A stretch of 64,000 bases of DNA from Anadara kagoshimensis (lineage: Eukaryota; Mollusca; Bivalvia; Arcoida; Arcidae). The first letter of the stretch is position 1. Every line of letters starts with the position of its first letter. Positions 12,080 through 24,600 of this stretch are shown in pieces. The notes under the pieces were generated by a model that saw nothing but the letters and a program-made list of their open reading frames with translations, was not told where the DNA came from and did no database searches. Made by a program: the position numbers and the translations under genes. The stretch lies in the NCBI GenBank assembly GCA_021292105.1, contig CM037874.1:10770502-10834501 (forward strand), read 5' to 3'.

Positions 12080-12775
12080 AATGCTTACTCTTCCAGAACA
12101 TCGACCTCACTTCCTTGGTGGAAGTATACGTGTTTAACTTTATTAGTTTTCAAAATGATTGATTTTGAGAATTTGGTTTTGACATGGACCGGTACGTTTG
12201 TGTTTGGGTTTCGACATGGACCAGTACGTTTGTGTTTGACTTTTGTGTGAATGTAGATTGCTACGGGAGGGTAAACACCTTCTGTTTAGCTTGTTACACT
12301 CGCCACATGTACAGTCAAATCTGAAAAAAAGAAAATAACATGAAACTATGTGACGTCAAATATATCCAGGATACAAAGACATCATACTTGTCAACAATAT
12401 TGTGATAACGGCCGTAAAACTTTTTGAGAGCCTTGATTCAATGCATTAATATCAATTATAAAGATATTTCATGAATATACCAAGGCGTTTAAAATGTTTT
12501 ATGGCCGTTTTCACATTTTGTGCACACGTATAACGCCTTTGTATCCAAAATCAGAAGGGGTATATTTGTCTTTTCATAGTTCCATGTTCCTTTAGTTCCA
12601 CACTTGACGAGTTTAGCTGGTTAAAAAGAAGCGCTTATTTTCCAAAACATCCGGCCCCACTTCTCTGGTGGAAGTTCATGTGTTTAACTTAATTGTCAGT
12701 TTTAAACTTATCTTTTGCCTCGGGATTTTAATTTGGTCACGGATTAGTTTGTTTAGTTTGTTTGCTTTTAAATTG
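12080..12775. repeat. Cluster of three retroelement 3'-end fragments
   Basis: Three pieces of the dispersed repeat that forms the 3' end of the reverse-transcriptase element at 32443-33265. A plus piece (12080-12245) has CGACCTCACTTCC and GGTGGAAGT. A minus piece (about 12255-12445) has TGTTTAGCTTGTTACACTCG and GTGACGTCAAATATATCCAG. Another plus piece runs about 12485-12775. They are non-coding and diverged. The alternating orientation suggests repeated insertion at one spot or a rearranged copy. Confidence 0.65.
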
Positions 12776-13084
12776 TATCTTTTTTTTTTTTAGGATCACC
12801 AAAAGATCTCAATTGAAAGTTTTTGCTTCGCATATGGGAGATCCCGGTGGTGTCTGTCTAAGACAAATAGGTAGCAGTCGTGTTATCGCTAACCACTTGG
12901 CATTCAGAAATAAAAAAACACGGGTTATTCCGAGGAAGCCATTTTGATGTATGGGTCCAGCTAGATAGAAGTGGCACGTTAAAAACTCCTTCCTGTGCAT
13001 TGCCCTGGGCGTACAGAGAAATCTAAATATCTACCATTTCAATCGTAGCTGTTGACATCCAAATATAAGATATTGATAACACAT

Positions 13085-13245
13085 GTGGCGGATGTAGCTA
13101 TCTAAACAGGTGGTGCTTACCCTTCCAGAGCACCCGGCCTCACTTACCTGTTGGAAGTTTACGTGTTAAATGTTACTTGTGAGATTCAAAGATTTTACTT
13201 TGCTTCTCGATGGATAAGTATGTTTGTTTTTGATTATGTAGAACA
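13085..13245 (+). repeat. Retroelement 3'-end fragment
   Basis: Contains GGCGGATGTAGCTA, then TTCCAGAGCACCCGGCCTCA and GTTGGAAGTTTACGTG, ending in the family phrase GGATAAGTATGTTTGTTTTTG. Same family as the tail of the fragment at 32443-33265. Confidence 0.7.
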
Positions 13246-13497
13246 AGGTGGGTGTAGCTAGATAAACATTAAGTGAATTATTCTTGAAATATTATTTATC
13301 AAGGGTTATAAAAAATGTATGGTGAATAATATACATCACAGATATAAATAGGAAGTTAGGAGGCTACTAGGGGGTATATTTTCGAATAATCCTAAGCAAC
13401 TGTAAGTCAATATATAATTCTGTGTTTCAATTCTTTATGAAATTTATTTATTTGTGACATGTTATAGCGTGTGATACTATCGACAGAATTCTTACTA

Positions 13498-13760
13498 ATT
13501 ACATATTATACCAGTTTTATATTTACAGCACTAGACGGCCGTTTGGGAATACAGTTCCTCATCAGTAGTGCGTGGACCAAAATTATGAAACCAAAATTAT
13601 TTTGAAGATGTTGAAAAGCTACCTAAAAGACCAAAATATATATGTTTTAATGTTGCAGTACGTACAAGACGGCCGTTTCGAAATAAAATTTCTTATTAGT
13701 AGTGATCGGACCAAAATTGTGGAAATCCTAAAATTCTTAAATGTTGAAAGGAGAAAAACT
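13498..13760. repeat. ACGGCCGTTT dispersed repeat, two units of 134 bp
   Basis: The word AGACGGCCGTTT with TCATCAGTAGTG-like and GGACCAAAATTATG-like blocks occurs at 13533 and again at 13667. Similar units recur at 50419-50560 and 50750-50805 in intron 1 of FReD gene 2. Element class unknown. Confidence 0.7.
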
Positions 13761-14224
13761 GAAGCACTAAATTGTATTCTACTGAACCTGGATCATCTGC
13801 GCAGAATAAATGTTTATAAAACAACGTGCACGTTTCAATAACCCGCTTGTTAGATTATACAGTACTCACGGATTTTTTATATTTACCGAATCAAGACATT
13901 GACAGCAATTTTACCATCATGACACGTCAAGAGAATGTCATATCGGACCCTACATGCGAAGATTTATAATCCACCATATAACGTCATATTGGCAAGTTAA
14001 GCGGAAATTGCAATTAATCAATTACACACCGGTCCATGTCCATAGTGGACTAAGGACCCCAGTGATGTTATAAACTGGGTATGGATGACTTTTTTTATTG
14101 TCAGAAATATATTATTGTATAAAATTCTTGCTAGTTAAAATTGGATAATCCTCAAAAACTAAGGTATGCAAAGTATTTTTTGGCTAAATTTGTTTACGTG
14201 TACGTATATTTTGGTCCTTTTGAT

Positions 14225-14800
14225 ATTTTCCAACCTCTTGAAAACAAAGTTTTTGTCCCAGCAATACTTTCAACTCCCTTCGACCAATCTGGAGATCAAC
14301 AGCCCTCTCAATAAAAAACAAGATCCGGATCTTCAACACAAACGTCAAGTCCATACTACTATGCGCCTCAGAAACTTAAGGGGTAACCGAGAGAAACATC
14401 CACACACTCTTACATTTATAAACAGATGCCTCAGGATCATCCTCAACATCACATGGCCTGAAGTTTTCTCAAACAAACAACTATGGGACAGGATTAGACA
14501 AGCGCCAATCGAGTCTGAGATCAGGAAACGAAAATGGGGATGGATTGGCCACACGCTACGCAAGCCTGCATCAAATGCCACCAGGCAGTCTCTTGACTGG
14601 AACCCACAAGGGAAGAGAAAGTGAGGCCGGCTTAAACAGACTTGGCATAGAAGTATTGACACAGAGGCACAAACAGCTGGAAAAAACCTGGGCCAAACTA
14701 AAGGATAGCCCAGAACCGTGTCAGAGGTGTTGCTGCGACCATTTGTTCTCCAGAGAATCAAGAGGAATAAGTCAAGTAAGTCAAGTCAATACTGTTGAGG
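14225..14800 (+). pseudogene. RTE-like reverse transcriptase C-terminal remnant
   Basis: Reading across two frames gives [73 protein letters not shown] and a final CxxC-like piece. This is the characteristic downstream tail of the same RTE-type class as 4190-5240. A frameshift near 14385 and in-frame stops make it a pseudogene. A microsatellite-like AAGTCAAGTAAGTCAAGT tail follows, as is usual for RTE elements. Everything upstream of the reverse-transcriptase tail is absent. Confidence 0.78.
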
Positions 14801-14904
14801 AATTGCGTTACAAAACGTCCGTCTAGTGCTGAAAAATTAACAGTTGTATAAAATATAAAATGTAATGTATATTCCGTATGTAAATATAGGATAAATACAT
14901 ATTA

Positions 14905-15075
14905 TTTTTATCCTATGTATGTACAGGATTTGTATCAGAGTCAAGTCTTGTTCCCATGACGATACCACGACGAGCCGCTGTGTGGCGAGTCGTGACGTGG
15001 CATGGGGACAAGACGAGACTCTGATACAAATTCCGTACATACATAAGATATAAATGATATTTTTATCTTACAATG
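14905..15075. repeat. Palindromic hairpin MITE, copy A
   Basis: Arms near GATTTGTATCAGAGTC and GACTCTGATACAAATT face each other around a GC-rich core (ACGACGAGCCGC / GCGAGTCGTGACG). Outer parts GTATGTACAGG and CCGTACATACATAAG also pair. This hairpin belongs with 16020-16200 and 29852-30045 by layout. No transposase. Confidence 0.75.
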
Positions 15076-16015
15076 TTTACAAAAGCAAAAACCCAGTAAG
15101 TTTATTAAATAACATTAAACATAGTATGTACTATTTTTGGGATGGATATCTGGGGTGTGTTACGTTGTAGTATAAAACACGGATCATGGTTGACGGACGC
15201 CATATTAGACGTTGGACGTGTGCACAGCACACACAACAGAATCTTTGGAAAATGGAAATGGCGATTATTTAATTATGACTGTGTTTGAAGTTCTTTGTGA
15301 AGGGTGTTTGTGTTGGGCCGATATATCGGCCCGTGGCATAAAAGTGGTTAAATTCATATAAATGGAACATTTACTTTGACAGATGAATCGTCATTGGAGA
15401 ACATTGAATATATTATGTACTGATACAAATCAAGTTGTCGCCATTGTCGAGAATTACATTTTTACCGTTTTATTTTCGGTCTAAGATAGACATTTTTACG
15501 ATTTATCGTAGTTTGTAAAGTTCTGCATTTGTTTGTATTGTCACGACAGTATCTAGGGGAAACCCCTGATTTTTTGTTTTCGTACATTCAAATCTGATGA
15601 CGTCATTACTACGAATCTGAAGTAGTCCGCAAACAAACACACGCGACACCCTTGTATCAGTTCAAGAATGCAAATGCATATTACTTGTAAGATATAACTT
15701 TTTATCGAAAACAGCAGTATATCAGTTTTTATTATTTTTGGTAAAAAGTAAAAAAAAAAAATACTTTTTTACTTGTATTGTTACGTGAACACCTGAATTT
15801 TATAATATTTTGACACTAAATATATCACCTCTCTGAACCTATGGACAAAATTGTGCATTTGGGTTTACTACGCATGCTTAATATAAACTTTTTTGACTTC
15901 GGAAATAAGGGCTCTTACAGACCTGATAAGGAGGTCATTTTTCCTATCCTAAACGAGACTTGCCTAGCGTAGGGAAAAAAGCTTTTAACTGCCTCATATC
16001 TCGACGATTTAAAAT
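15076..16015. other. No gene; short perfect palindromes
   Basis: No coding frame of note. The 18-bp perfect palindrome GGGCCGATATATCGGCCC (15315-15332) and AGGGGAAACCCCT (15555-15567) stand out. The stretch is flanked on both sides by hairpin MITEs of related design, so it may itself be the interior of a larger degraded element. Confidence 0.4.
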
Positions 16016-16019
16016 AACC

Positions 16020-16200
16020 CCCGGCTATTTCGTAAATGATACATACACATGCATATTATATACACAGCGTGTTTGTACAAACCATTCCAATCAGGTCGAG
16101 TCCCTTTTTCAGTAGTGATACGGCTACTAAAAATCAGAACCTGATACGAAGGGTTGTACATACACATTTTGTATATGGTATTTTTATCTAACATTTCTAA
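16020..16200. repeat. Palindromic hairpin MITE, copy B
   Basis: Arms ATATACACAGCGTGTTTGTA / TACATACACATTTTGTATAT and CAATCAGGTCGAGTCC / AATCAGAACCTGATACG fold back on each other around a central AGTAGTGATACGG. It matches the better preserved copy at 29852-30045. Confidence 0.75.
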
Positions 16201-17063
16201 CTACTAGGTTAAGTAGAATAATAAAAACGCTACTTTATGTGAAAAAAATGATTTTCCACAAAAAAATAACAAAATATGAAATATGTGTCCGACGTATTAC
16301 AGTTCTAATGAACTTTGTTGTTATAAAACTCAATTAAACTTGATCCTCTAAACAATGAATTATGTATAGTATTTGGTATAACGAAACAAAATGAAACAAA
16401 AGTTAATAGATCGTTCATTGCAACAGAACAAAAAAATCATGATTATGTAATGTAGGGCTACAAAAATCAATGATTCTAGTCTTTCAATTGTATTTGTATT
16501 CTTTGTTTATATTCACATTCTATGGCTCATAATGAATTAATTATTGTAAAAGTAAAAATAGTGTTTCCTTTGTTACGGAAAAACAAAAGAATTAGACATT
16601 TTCCAAACGAAACATAATTCGGTCATTTCGACGTATGAAGTGTGCAAAGTATCGAATTCATACATTTGTCCATACATTATTTTTATATCTTATCATTCAG
16701 TTGATAGAATTTTTCAAATCAAATCCCAAATACACAATTTAAACTATTTTACAGGCGTACCAAGTAAAATAATAGCATCGCTACGGCGTAGGAATTCAAA
16801 TGTCTTTGCGCATATTGCCATGACTACAAAGAGATATGACCAATCAAACCGAAGAAGACTTGAATTATGGACAAACACAAAATATAATAGAAATTAGTTC
16901 TTGATACTTCAGAAGAATCATTTAGTGTTTACAGTATTTAAAAAGACGAATATATTAATGTCTGTGTTTAATATCGATTAAATTCATACACTTAATTTAT
17001 AAAATGTCAATGTTTTATTTCAAAAAGTTGTCGGAGAATCGTTACGAAAAAAGACGTGTTATA

Positions 17064-17349
17064 ATGTTTTTGTATGTGTCAATCTTAATAACTATTGGCA
17101 GTGTTTTCAGTTCAAATTTGTCGTTTACTGAAAATGTTTCCTTTCGTAACAAGATTATAAACAATTACAAATTACAGAGACATTATGGATGCCAAACATC
17201 CTTAGAAATTTGTTCAAAATTGTGCGAAGAAGTTGCTCTTTGTGCATCATTTTTCTACAAGGAAGATTGTAATATATGTCAACTACATTCGACAAGTTTT
17301 AAAGGTTCGGCCACACGAATGTCTGAAGTAGGATGGAAATATTACTATA
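17064..17349 (+). CDS. FReD gene 1, coding exon 1: signal peptide and six-Cys module
   Basis: Starts [17 protein letters not shown] and ends GWKYYY just before GTAAGT. Six cysteines have spacing C-x6-C-x3-C-x5-C-x8-C-x2-C, identical to gene 2. The motif [14 protein letters not shown] resembles the FxY...CxL core of PAN/apple domains; that assignment is an inference. An AT-rich TATTTAAAA at about 16937 could be a core promoter but is unproven. Confidence 0.82.
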
Positions 17350-18546
17350 GTAAGTGATAACATTAATATTTCCCCAATAACAATTATGCTATGCTAAACT
17401 TCTCAATCTTAGGCAATTTGTCATTTCAATGAAGAAACTATATGAATAAAGAGTTATATTTAAAAAAAGACAGAAAAATTAGCTTAACACAGCGTACTGA
17501 AATATCGATTAAATTCTTTATCATTTCGTTGTAGATGATTTGTATTACTAATTGAAAGAGATATATATATATCTATAGTTATTTTTGAGACTTCAAACTG
17601 TGCACATAACATATGCTTATATGCATATATATATATATTATATATATATATATATATATATTATATATTATATTATATATATATTTCATTTAAATGTGTA
17701 TTATAGTTTTTTAGAATTATTATGCTATATATTTTTTGTATTCTGTAATACACTTATGATATACCATGTTTAGTAATAATATATGTATCTCAGTTGATCA
17801 TAACAGCAGAAGTGGCTCGTATAATGTCGGAAATACATTTAAAAAGGAACGCACATAGACACTAAATACAAGCGCTATCCATATGCAAATTTCAATTAAA
17901 ATATCATAATTACTGTAATTAATGTACTATTTTTGTACTTTTTTGTAAATATTAAAAATTTGAACATACAAAAGGCAGTACTATACTTAAAAGGATAGAG
18001 TAATATCGGCCTGAAATACGCGCACACACACATACGAGCGCACACACTTGTTTGCGGTTTATAATATGTTTTTTTTTCTCTTCATATTCAAATATCAATT
18101 TAACTAAAACAATTGTCATGTGCTGCATTTGTACTGTTTTGTAAATATTCAAATTTGCACAAACAACATATAGTACTATACTTAAAAGGTTAGAGTAATA
18201 TCGGCCTGATATACACGCACACACACACTTGTATGTATATATGTATACATATATTGTTTTTTTTTTTTTTTTTTTTTTATAGTTACGTGTATATCATAGA
18301 TTATATAATAAGTAATTCTTGCTGTAATACTTGTATTAATTATTAGGTGATTTACTTTTTGTTATCCCTTGCGGCCGAAATGGCATCTATTGTTTGCATA
18401 TATCTAATAATATTGATATTTTAAGTATACATAAGCACACTATCAAATACTTAATTTATCCCGCTATTCTAGGGAATGGCGCCTGTATTAGCAACACCTT
18501 TTTGTTATTACAGTTCTTGCACTTTCAACAACAATCTCGCTATCCT

Positions 18547-18620
<74 letters not shown>

Positions 18621-21600
18621 CATAATGCAAGCAGACATGAATTGTCAAATACTTACTGGTATTTTTGTAAATAAGTTATTTTCATACTGCATGTATACTA
18701 TATGTATAAGTTTATTGTTATATATTACATCACATTGTTATTATATCATTTAAATCATGAGTGTAGATAAAAACGATGGTAAAACATTTGACACTGTAAT
18801 TAAAAATATTGTCTGATAATTCTAGAGGTTTAGCTGATTGTAAGAAACGGCACAATGTTTTTAGTTATCTTACAGATGTAAATTGTCACATTTATTGCTT
18901 ACAAGATGTACATTTTTCGAGTACTATGAAAAATACAGTAAAAAGTCAATGTGATGGTAAAATCTTTTTTCCTCATATACATCAAACGCTAGGGGTGTTT
19001 GTATTCTTTTTCAAAAGGGTTCTGATGTTAAAATACATAAAGAAATAACAGATACCGATGGTAATTTTTTAATATTAGATTTATAAATTAATAAATTCAG
19101 ATTTCATTTACTTAATTTATATTGCCCTAATAATGATTCACCTGATTTTTATACAAATTAGTTAGACACATAGAGACACTAAGTTGCACATCAAATATTA
19201 TATCTGGAGATTTTAATTTGATACAAGAACCTGATCTTGATATGGATAAATATAAAAATGTAAATAACCCAAGGGCTAGAAAAGGGTTTTAGAAATTAAA
19301 GATACGTATAATTTGATTGATCCTTTTAGAAAACTATATCATAATTTTAAAAGATATACATGGAGAAGAAGTAAACCTCTACAACAATCTAGATTGGACT
19401 TTTTCTAATAAGTGACAGTATATTTAATCAAGTATGTGAAGTTCAAGTTGAACCCAGTTATAGGTCGGATCATTCTATGGTAATCTTGTCTCTTAAGCCA
19501 AATATTTTGTCAAGGGTAGGGGCCTTTGGAAATTTAACGCCAACCTTTTACACGATTAGGTGTTCATTAATAGAATTGAACATTGTATTTAAGATACTGA
19601 TAAACAATATATGTACCTTTATATAACTTAGATAATTTAAATAATATAGATGATATACAATTTACAATATCTGATCAATTATTTCTAGAAACACTTTTAA
19701 TGTAAATCTGAGGAAAATGTATTGCACACTCATCTTTCATTAAAAAATAAAAAAAATAAGATAGAAACTAATTTAAAAAAAAAACAAATATTAAAGTTAG
19801 AAAATAAAAATGATTTAAACCAAGAAGACCTATCGATGTTGCAGAATTTGGAAGAAAATTTAGAAACCGTTAAAAATGAAAATTTAAAGGTAATATAATA
19901 AGATCAAGAGTGCAGTGGATCAAGGAAGGGGAAAAACCAAATAAATACTTTCTTAATTTGGAAAATCATAATTTTGAAAATAAAACGATAAGTAGAAACG
20001 AAATAACTGAACAAAAGGAAATTCATTAAGAAGTTAAATCATTTTATGCAAAACTCTATGAAGAAAAAAAGACAGAAAAATAGATTAAAACGATGAATTT
20101 AAACATATAGATATAAATAAATTAAACCAAAATGACAATTTAAAACCGGAAGGAAAAATAACTAATAATGAGGTATTGTCTGTATTAAAGAAAATGAAAA
20201 ATAACAAGATGAAATTACGGTAGAATTGTTTTCAATTTTTTTGGAAAGATTTATATGTACTAAGGGCAATAAATGAAGGTTACATAAAGAGGGAATTGTC
20301 TATAACTCAGAAACAAGGGATTATTATGTGTATACCCAAAGGAGATAAACCAAGAGAATATTTACAAAACTGGAGACCGGTCACTTTATTAAATGTTGTA
20401 TATAAAATAGCTTCTGATTGTATAGCAGAGCTTTTTAAATCTGTCTTAAATAAAATAATATTAGATGAGCAAACTGGTTTTTTAAGTGGTAGACATATAG
20501 CTGAAAATATTAGGCTAATCGCTGATATAATGACATATACTGAAAACCATAACATACCTGGTATGTTATATTTGATTGATTTTCAAAAAGCATATGATTC
20601 AGTATCGTGGGATTTTTTATTCAAGGTTCTTAAATTTTTCAATTTTGGGGAGTCTATCAAAAGATGTATAAAAATCTTATATACAAATATTTCTTCTGGT
20701 AGTTCAAAATAACATTGTCTCAGAATTTTTGTCGGTAGGTAGGGGAGTGAGACAAGGGACCCAATCTCGAGTTACCTTTTTTTAATATGTGCCGAAATAC
20801 TAAGTATTACGATATAACAAAAATAAAGAGATCAAAGGTATTACAATAAACAAAAAAGAATTTAAAGTTTCACAATTTGCAGATGACACATCTCTTATTT
20901 TTGATGGGTCTTATAAATCTATAGGTGAATCTTTAAAAACTTTAAATTTCTTTGCCAACATTTCTGGATTGAATATTAATATAAATAAATGTAAAACAGT
21001 TTGAATAGGTTGCAAAAAATGTTCTGGAGAAACATTAAATCATCGATTAAAACTGGAGTGGGGACATACTTTTACTTTATTGGGAATACAATTTCATGTA
21101 GATTTAGATAAAATGATATCTTTAAACTATGATGAAAAAGTTCAGCAAGCAGATATGGAAAACGAGAAGTTTGACACCACTCGGTAAAATGACGTTAATA
21201 AAATCACTAGTTATTTCAAAATTCGATCACTTATTCATACGTTAACCTAACCCTACAAATGAGTTAATATATAAATAAAACAATTTATTTTATGACTTTA
21301 TCTGGAAAAATAAAATTGACAGAATCAAAAGAGATATAATAATCCCAAATTATCAGAAGGGAGGGTTAGAATGATCGATCTTACATCTTTGATCAAATCC
21401 TTAAAAATGGCCTGGATACGAAGACTCTTAAAAGTGATTCTAAATGTTTAAGGTTATCTAGAAGTTTTAACTTTCAAAGTAATGACATTGCCACTATGGG
21501 AGTGGAATATTTTAATAAGAAAACATAATATTGAAAACACATTTTGGAAAGATGTTTTTGAGGTATGGTCTGTTTTACAAACAATAATCTTTCCTAAATA

Positions 21601-24600
21601 ATGGAGCAATATTGACCCTCGTGCGTATGGTGTAATAACAAATATAAAAATTAACAATGAAACAACACTTTATGAAGAATATTTGAAAAACAATATCGTT
21701 TTTATAAAAGATTTAATAAAAACCAAATTTCTCTAAACTGAAATACAACATCAAAACAAAATTTTTAGAGTATATAAGTCTTATTAATTCAATTAAAGAG
21801 TATATAAAAACAATAAAGATACACCCAAACAATATAAAAAAATAAACCAGTTTATACCGTTTCACTTAAAATATTTTTTAAATCTAAAAAAGGCGCTAAA
21901 GACATGTACTTATGTTTAATTAAGACAAACAAAATACAGACAAGTGAAATAAAATGAAAATCAGAATATAACATTGCAGATAAAGAATGGAAAAATTACA
22001 ATAGCATACCCTTTTATACAACCAAAATACTTATTTGAAATGCAGAAAGTTGTATATTGTATATTTGTATTATGAATTTGTATTCAATTTATGACAAAAT
22101 ATGATATTTCATGTTTGCTATACAAAAATAAAAAAAATATATATAATAAATTGTTGTAGATGTTCATCTAGTCATTGTATAGAAATAGTCAATACGACGA
22201 CAAAAAGGGTACTCTAATATATGTCTAAGCTCTTGTTCACATCTTAACTTATCATTAAAAGCAATTTTTTTTTGAATTTCAAAAGAACTATATTCCGATC
22301 TCTTGTTTGCTTGTCGCAAAATAGGAGGCGATGGTTACGAATGAAAAACCAATCTGTATGTGAAATGCATAAATTTTCAAATATTCAAGCTTAAGCGATT
22401 ATATATAAACATGCTTCTCATTGTTTTGGTATCATTTTAATATAAACATTCAACAAAGGCACTGCTTAACGGGATAATGTACTGTAAGCCTATTTATTTT
22501 CGCGATGTACTCGTTTTCGCTTATTTGGCAGTCATTTGTTTGGTCGAAAATTAGTACCAAGCAAAAATTATATTATGCTTTTCGTGTTATAATGCATATT
22601 TCACAAACGCGAAAACTTAACTACGCGAATACGTCTAAATGTCCTATACTGCAAAAATAAATACACACGAAATACAATACGTCAATTATTGGTGATAGAT
22701 TATAGATTTGATTAATGTATATATAATTATAACAAGAGCTTTCAGAAGACAAGCAAAAAAGACTGCCTACACATATAACCGGTAAATTTATAAAAAAAAA
22801 AGTTTAACCAAAAATGGTAACAAAAATAACTACAATTTTGGTACGTTCTCTACAAACGGCGCAATAGTTTATCATTATTTATAATTTTATGATGTTTAAA
22901 ACAAAATCACTATAAAGTATCTGTTTTAATACACTTGTAAAAACAATGTTGGAGTTTATGCTCATAGCCAGTTCTATGCTTATTACAAGTAATTTTAATA
23001 GGGCAATAATTTACAATTATTTTCATACTCACTCTAAGTATATATTTCAATTGAAGGGCCTATAGATTGTCAAGATGCTTTTGAAGCGGGAAATACACTC
23101 AACGGGGTGTATGAAATATACAGGAATGGCAGTATCTATGATGTCTACTGTGATATGAACAGAAATGGATGGACGGTATTCATTTTTAAATCATATTTCC
23201 TTTGAATGAATTGACCATTGCAAAATTTACTCTATTTCGATATTGTGAAATCCTTAATGTTAAACAGTCTTTGATGAATAAGTTCTACTTCATATTTAGA
23301 CTTATACCACGAAAGGCTACATTTGAAACTATAAGGCAAACGTGATGATTACAGTGTCTCTGTTGTCAACTGTCCTTTTCTATGCAGCAATATACCTGCT
23401 ACTCCTGCTGATGGTTTGTGTAGAGGTTGTTCCCGCTATGGACACTTTATACATCGAAGAAGGCTGCTTACAAATTAATTGTTGAAAAGTAGATATTGCA
23501 AGCCTAGACTTATCAGGATCCTCAAAATGTTTTATGGCCGTCTTAAAGTATTGTTCATAAGTTTGATGTCTCTGTGTCCAGGTTTGACCTGGATATATTT
23601 GACGTCCCATAGTTCCATGTTCCTTTCACTCAATTTTGATTACACAAGTGGCGGGTGTAGCTAGCTTCACATAAGGTGCTTATTCTTTCGGAGCCCCCGA
23701 CCTCATTTCCCTGGTTCACTTGTTAAACCTAACTTGTCAGTTTTAAAGTTTTCACTTTTGGATTGTGATTCGGAAATGGATTAGTATGTTTGTTTTAATT
23801 AAAAACTCTTCACAGAATATATCATAAGGCATAAAAATATTTTGCCAAATGGTTAGTGAGGCAGAGATGTGATGTTCTGTTTGAATGGATGGTATTGTTT
23901 TTATGCAGACTGTATCATTTCGAAGAAGGCACTCGATGCTGGCAGATGATGAAACAACAGTCGACAGTGGCGCATTATATCAATCTGTGTAATGTCGGAT
24001 GTGTAACTTTTGATTCTTTTGGAGTGTACAGACATGAAATTGTGCATAAATCCTCATAGCGTGTGTTTAACATTGTTAAAAATTTTGTTCGTGTTATCTT
24101 CACGCTACTTTTACTTTTTGTTGTTGTGAACGGACTTTGAATTCCAATTTTAACTTTTCATGTTACTACGTACCTTTCTAATTATGGCTGAAGAGTTCCC
24201 AGACAGCGTAGTTCGTCGGTTACAAATGTACGGATCAAAAACAAACCATACTTATCCATGTCCGAATCGCAATCCAGAGGTAAACTTTGGAAATGACAAG
24301 TCAAGGTAGACACGCAAAGTTCTATTAGGGAAGTGAGGCCGAGTGCTCCGGAATGGTAAGCGCCTCCTGTTTAGCTAGCTACACCCGCCACGGGTGTAAT
24401 CAAAATTGTGTGAAAGAAACATAGAACTATGGGACGTCAAATATACCCAGGGCAATCCTGAACACAAAGACATCAAACTTATCAACAATACTGTGATGAC
24501 GGCCATTCAAATTAAGAAACAAAAGTGAATTAAATGAAGAAATAATTAATTACTTTCTTCTATTTTGATCTTAAATCAAGCTTAAAATAGAGACGGGTTT

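Noticed and set aside
17004..17063. Upstream ATG as the start of FReD gene 1
   Set aside because: The extra 20 residues are charged, would bury the signal peptide, and have no counterpart in gene 2.
17952..18224. 90-codon minus frame with repeated [10 protein letters not shown] words
   Set aside because: Reflects the 196-bp tandem duplication rather than a protein repeat.
18394..18753. 119-codon frame with a long Ser-Leu run
   Set aside because: Caused by the (CT)n microsatellite within intron 1.
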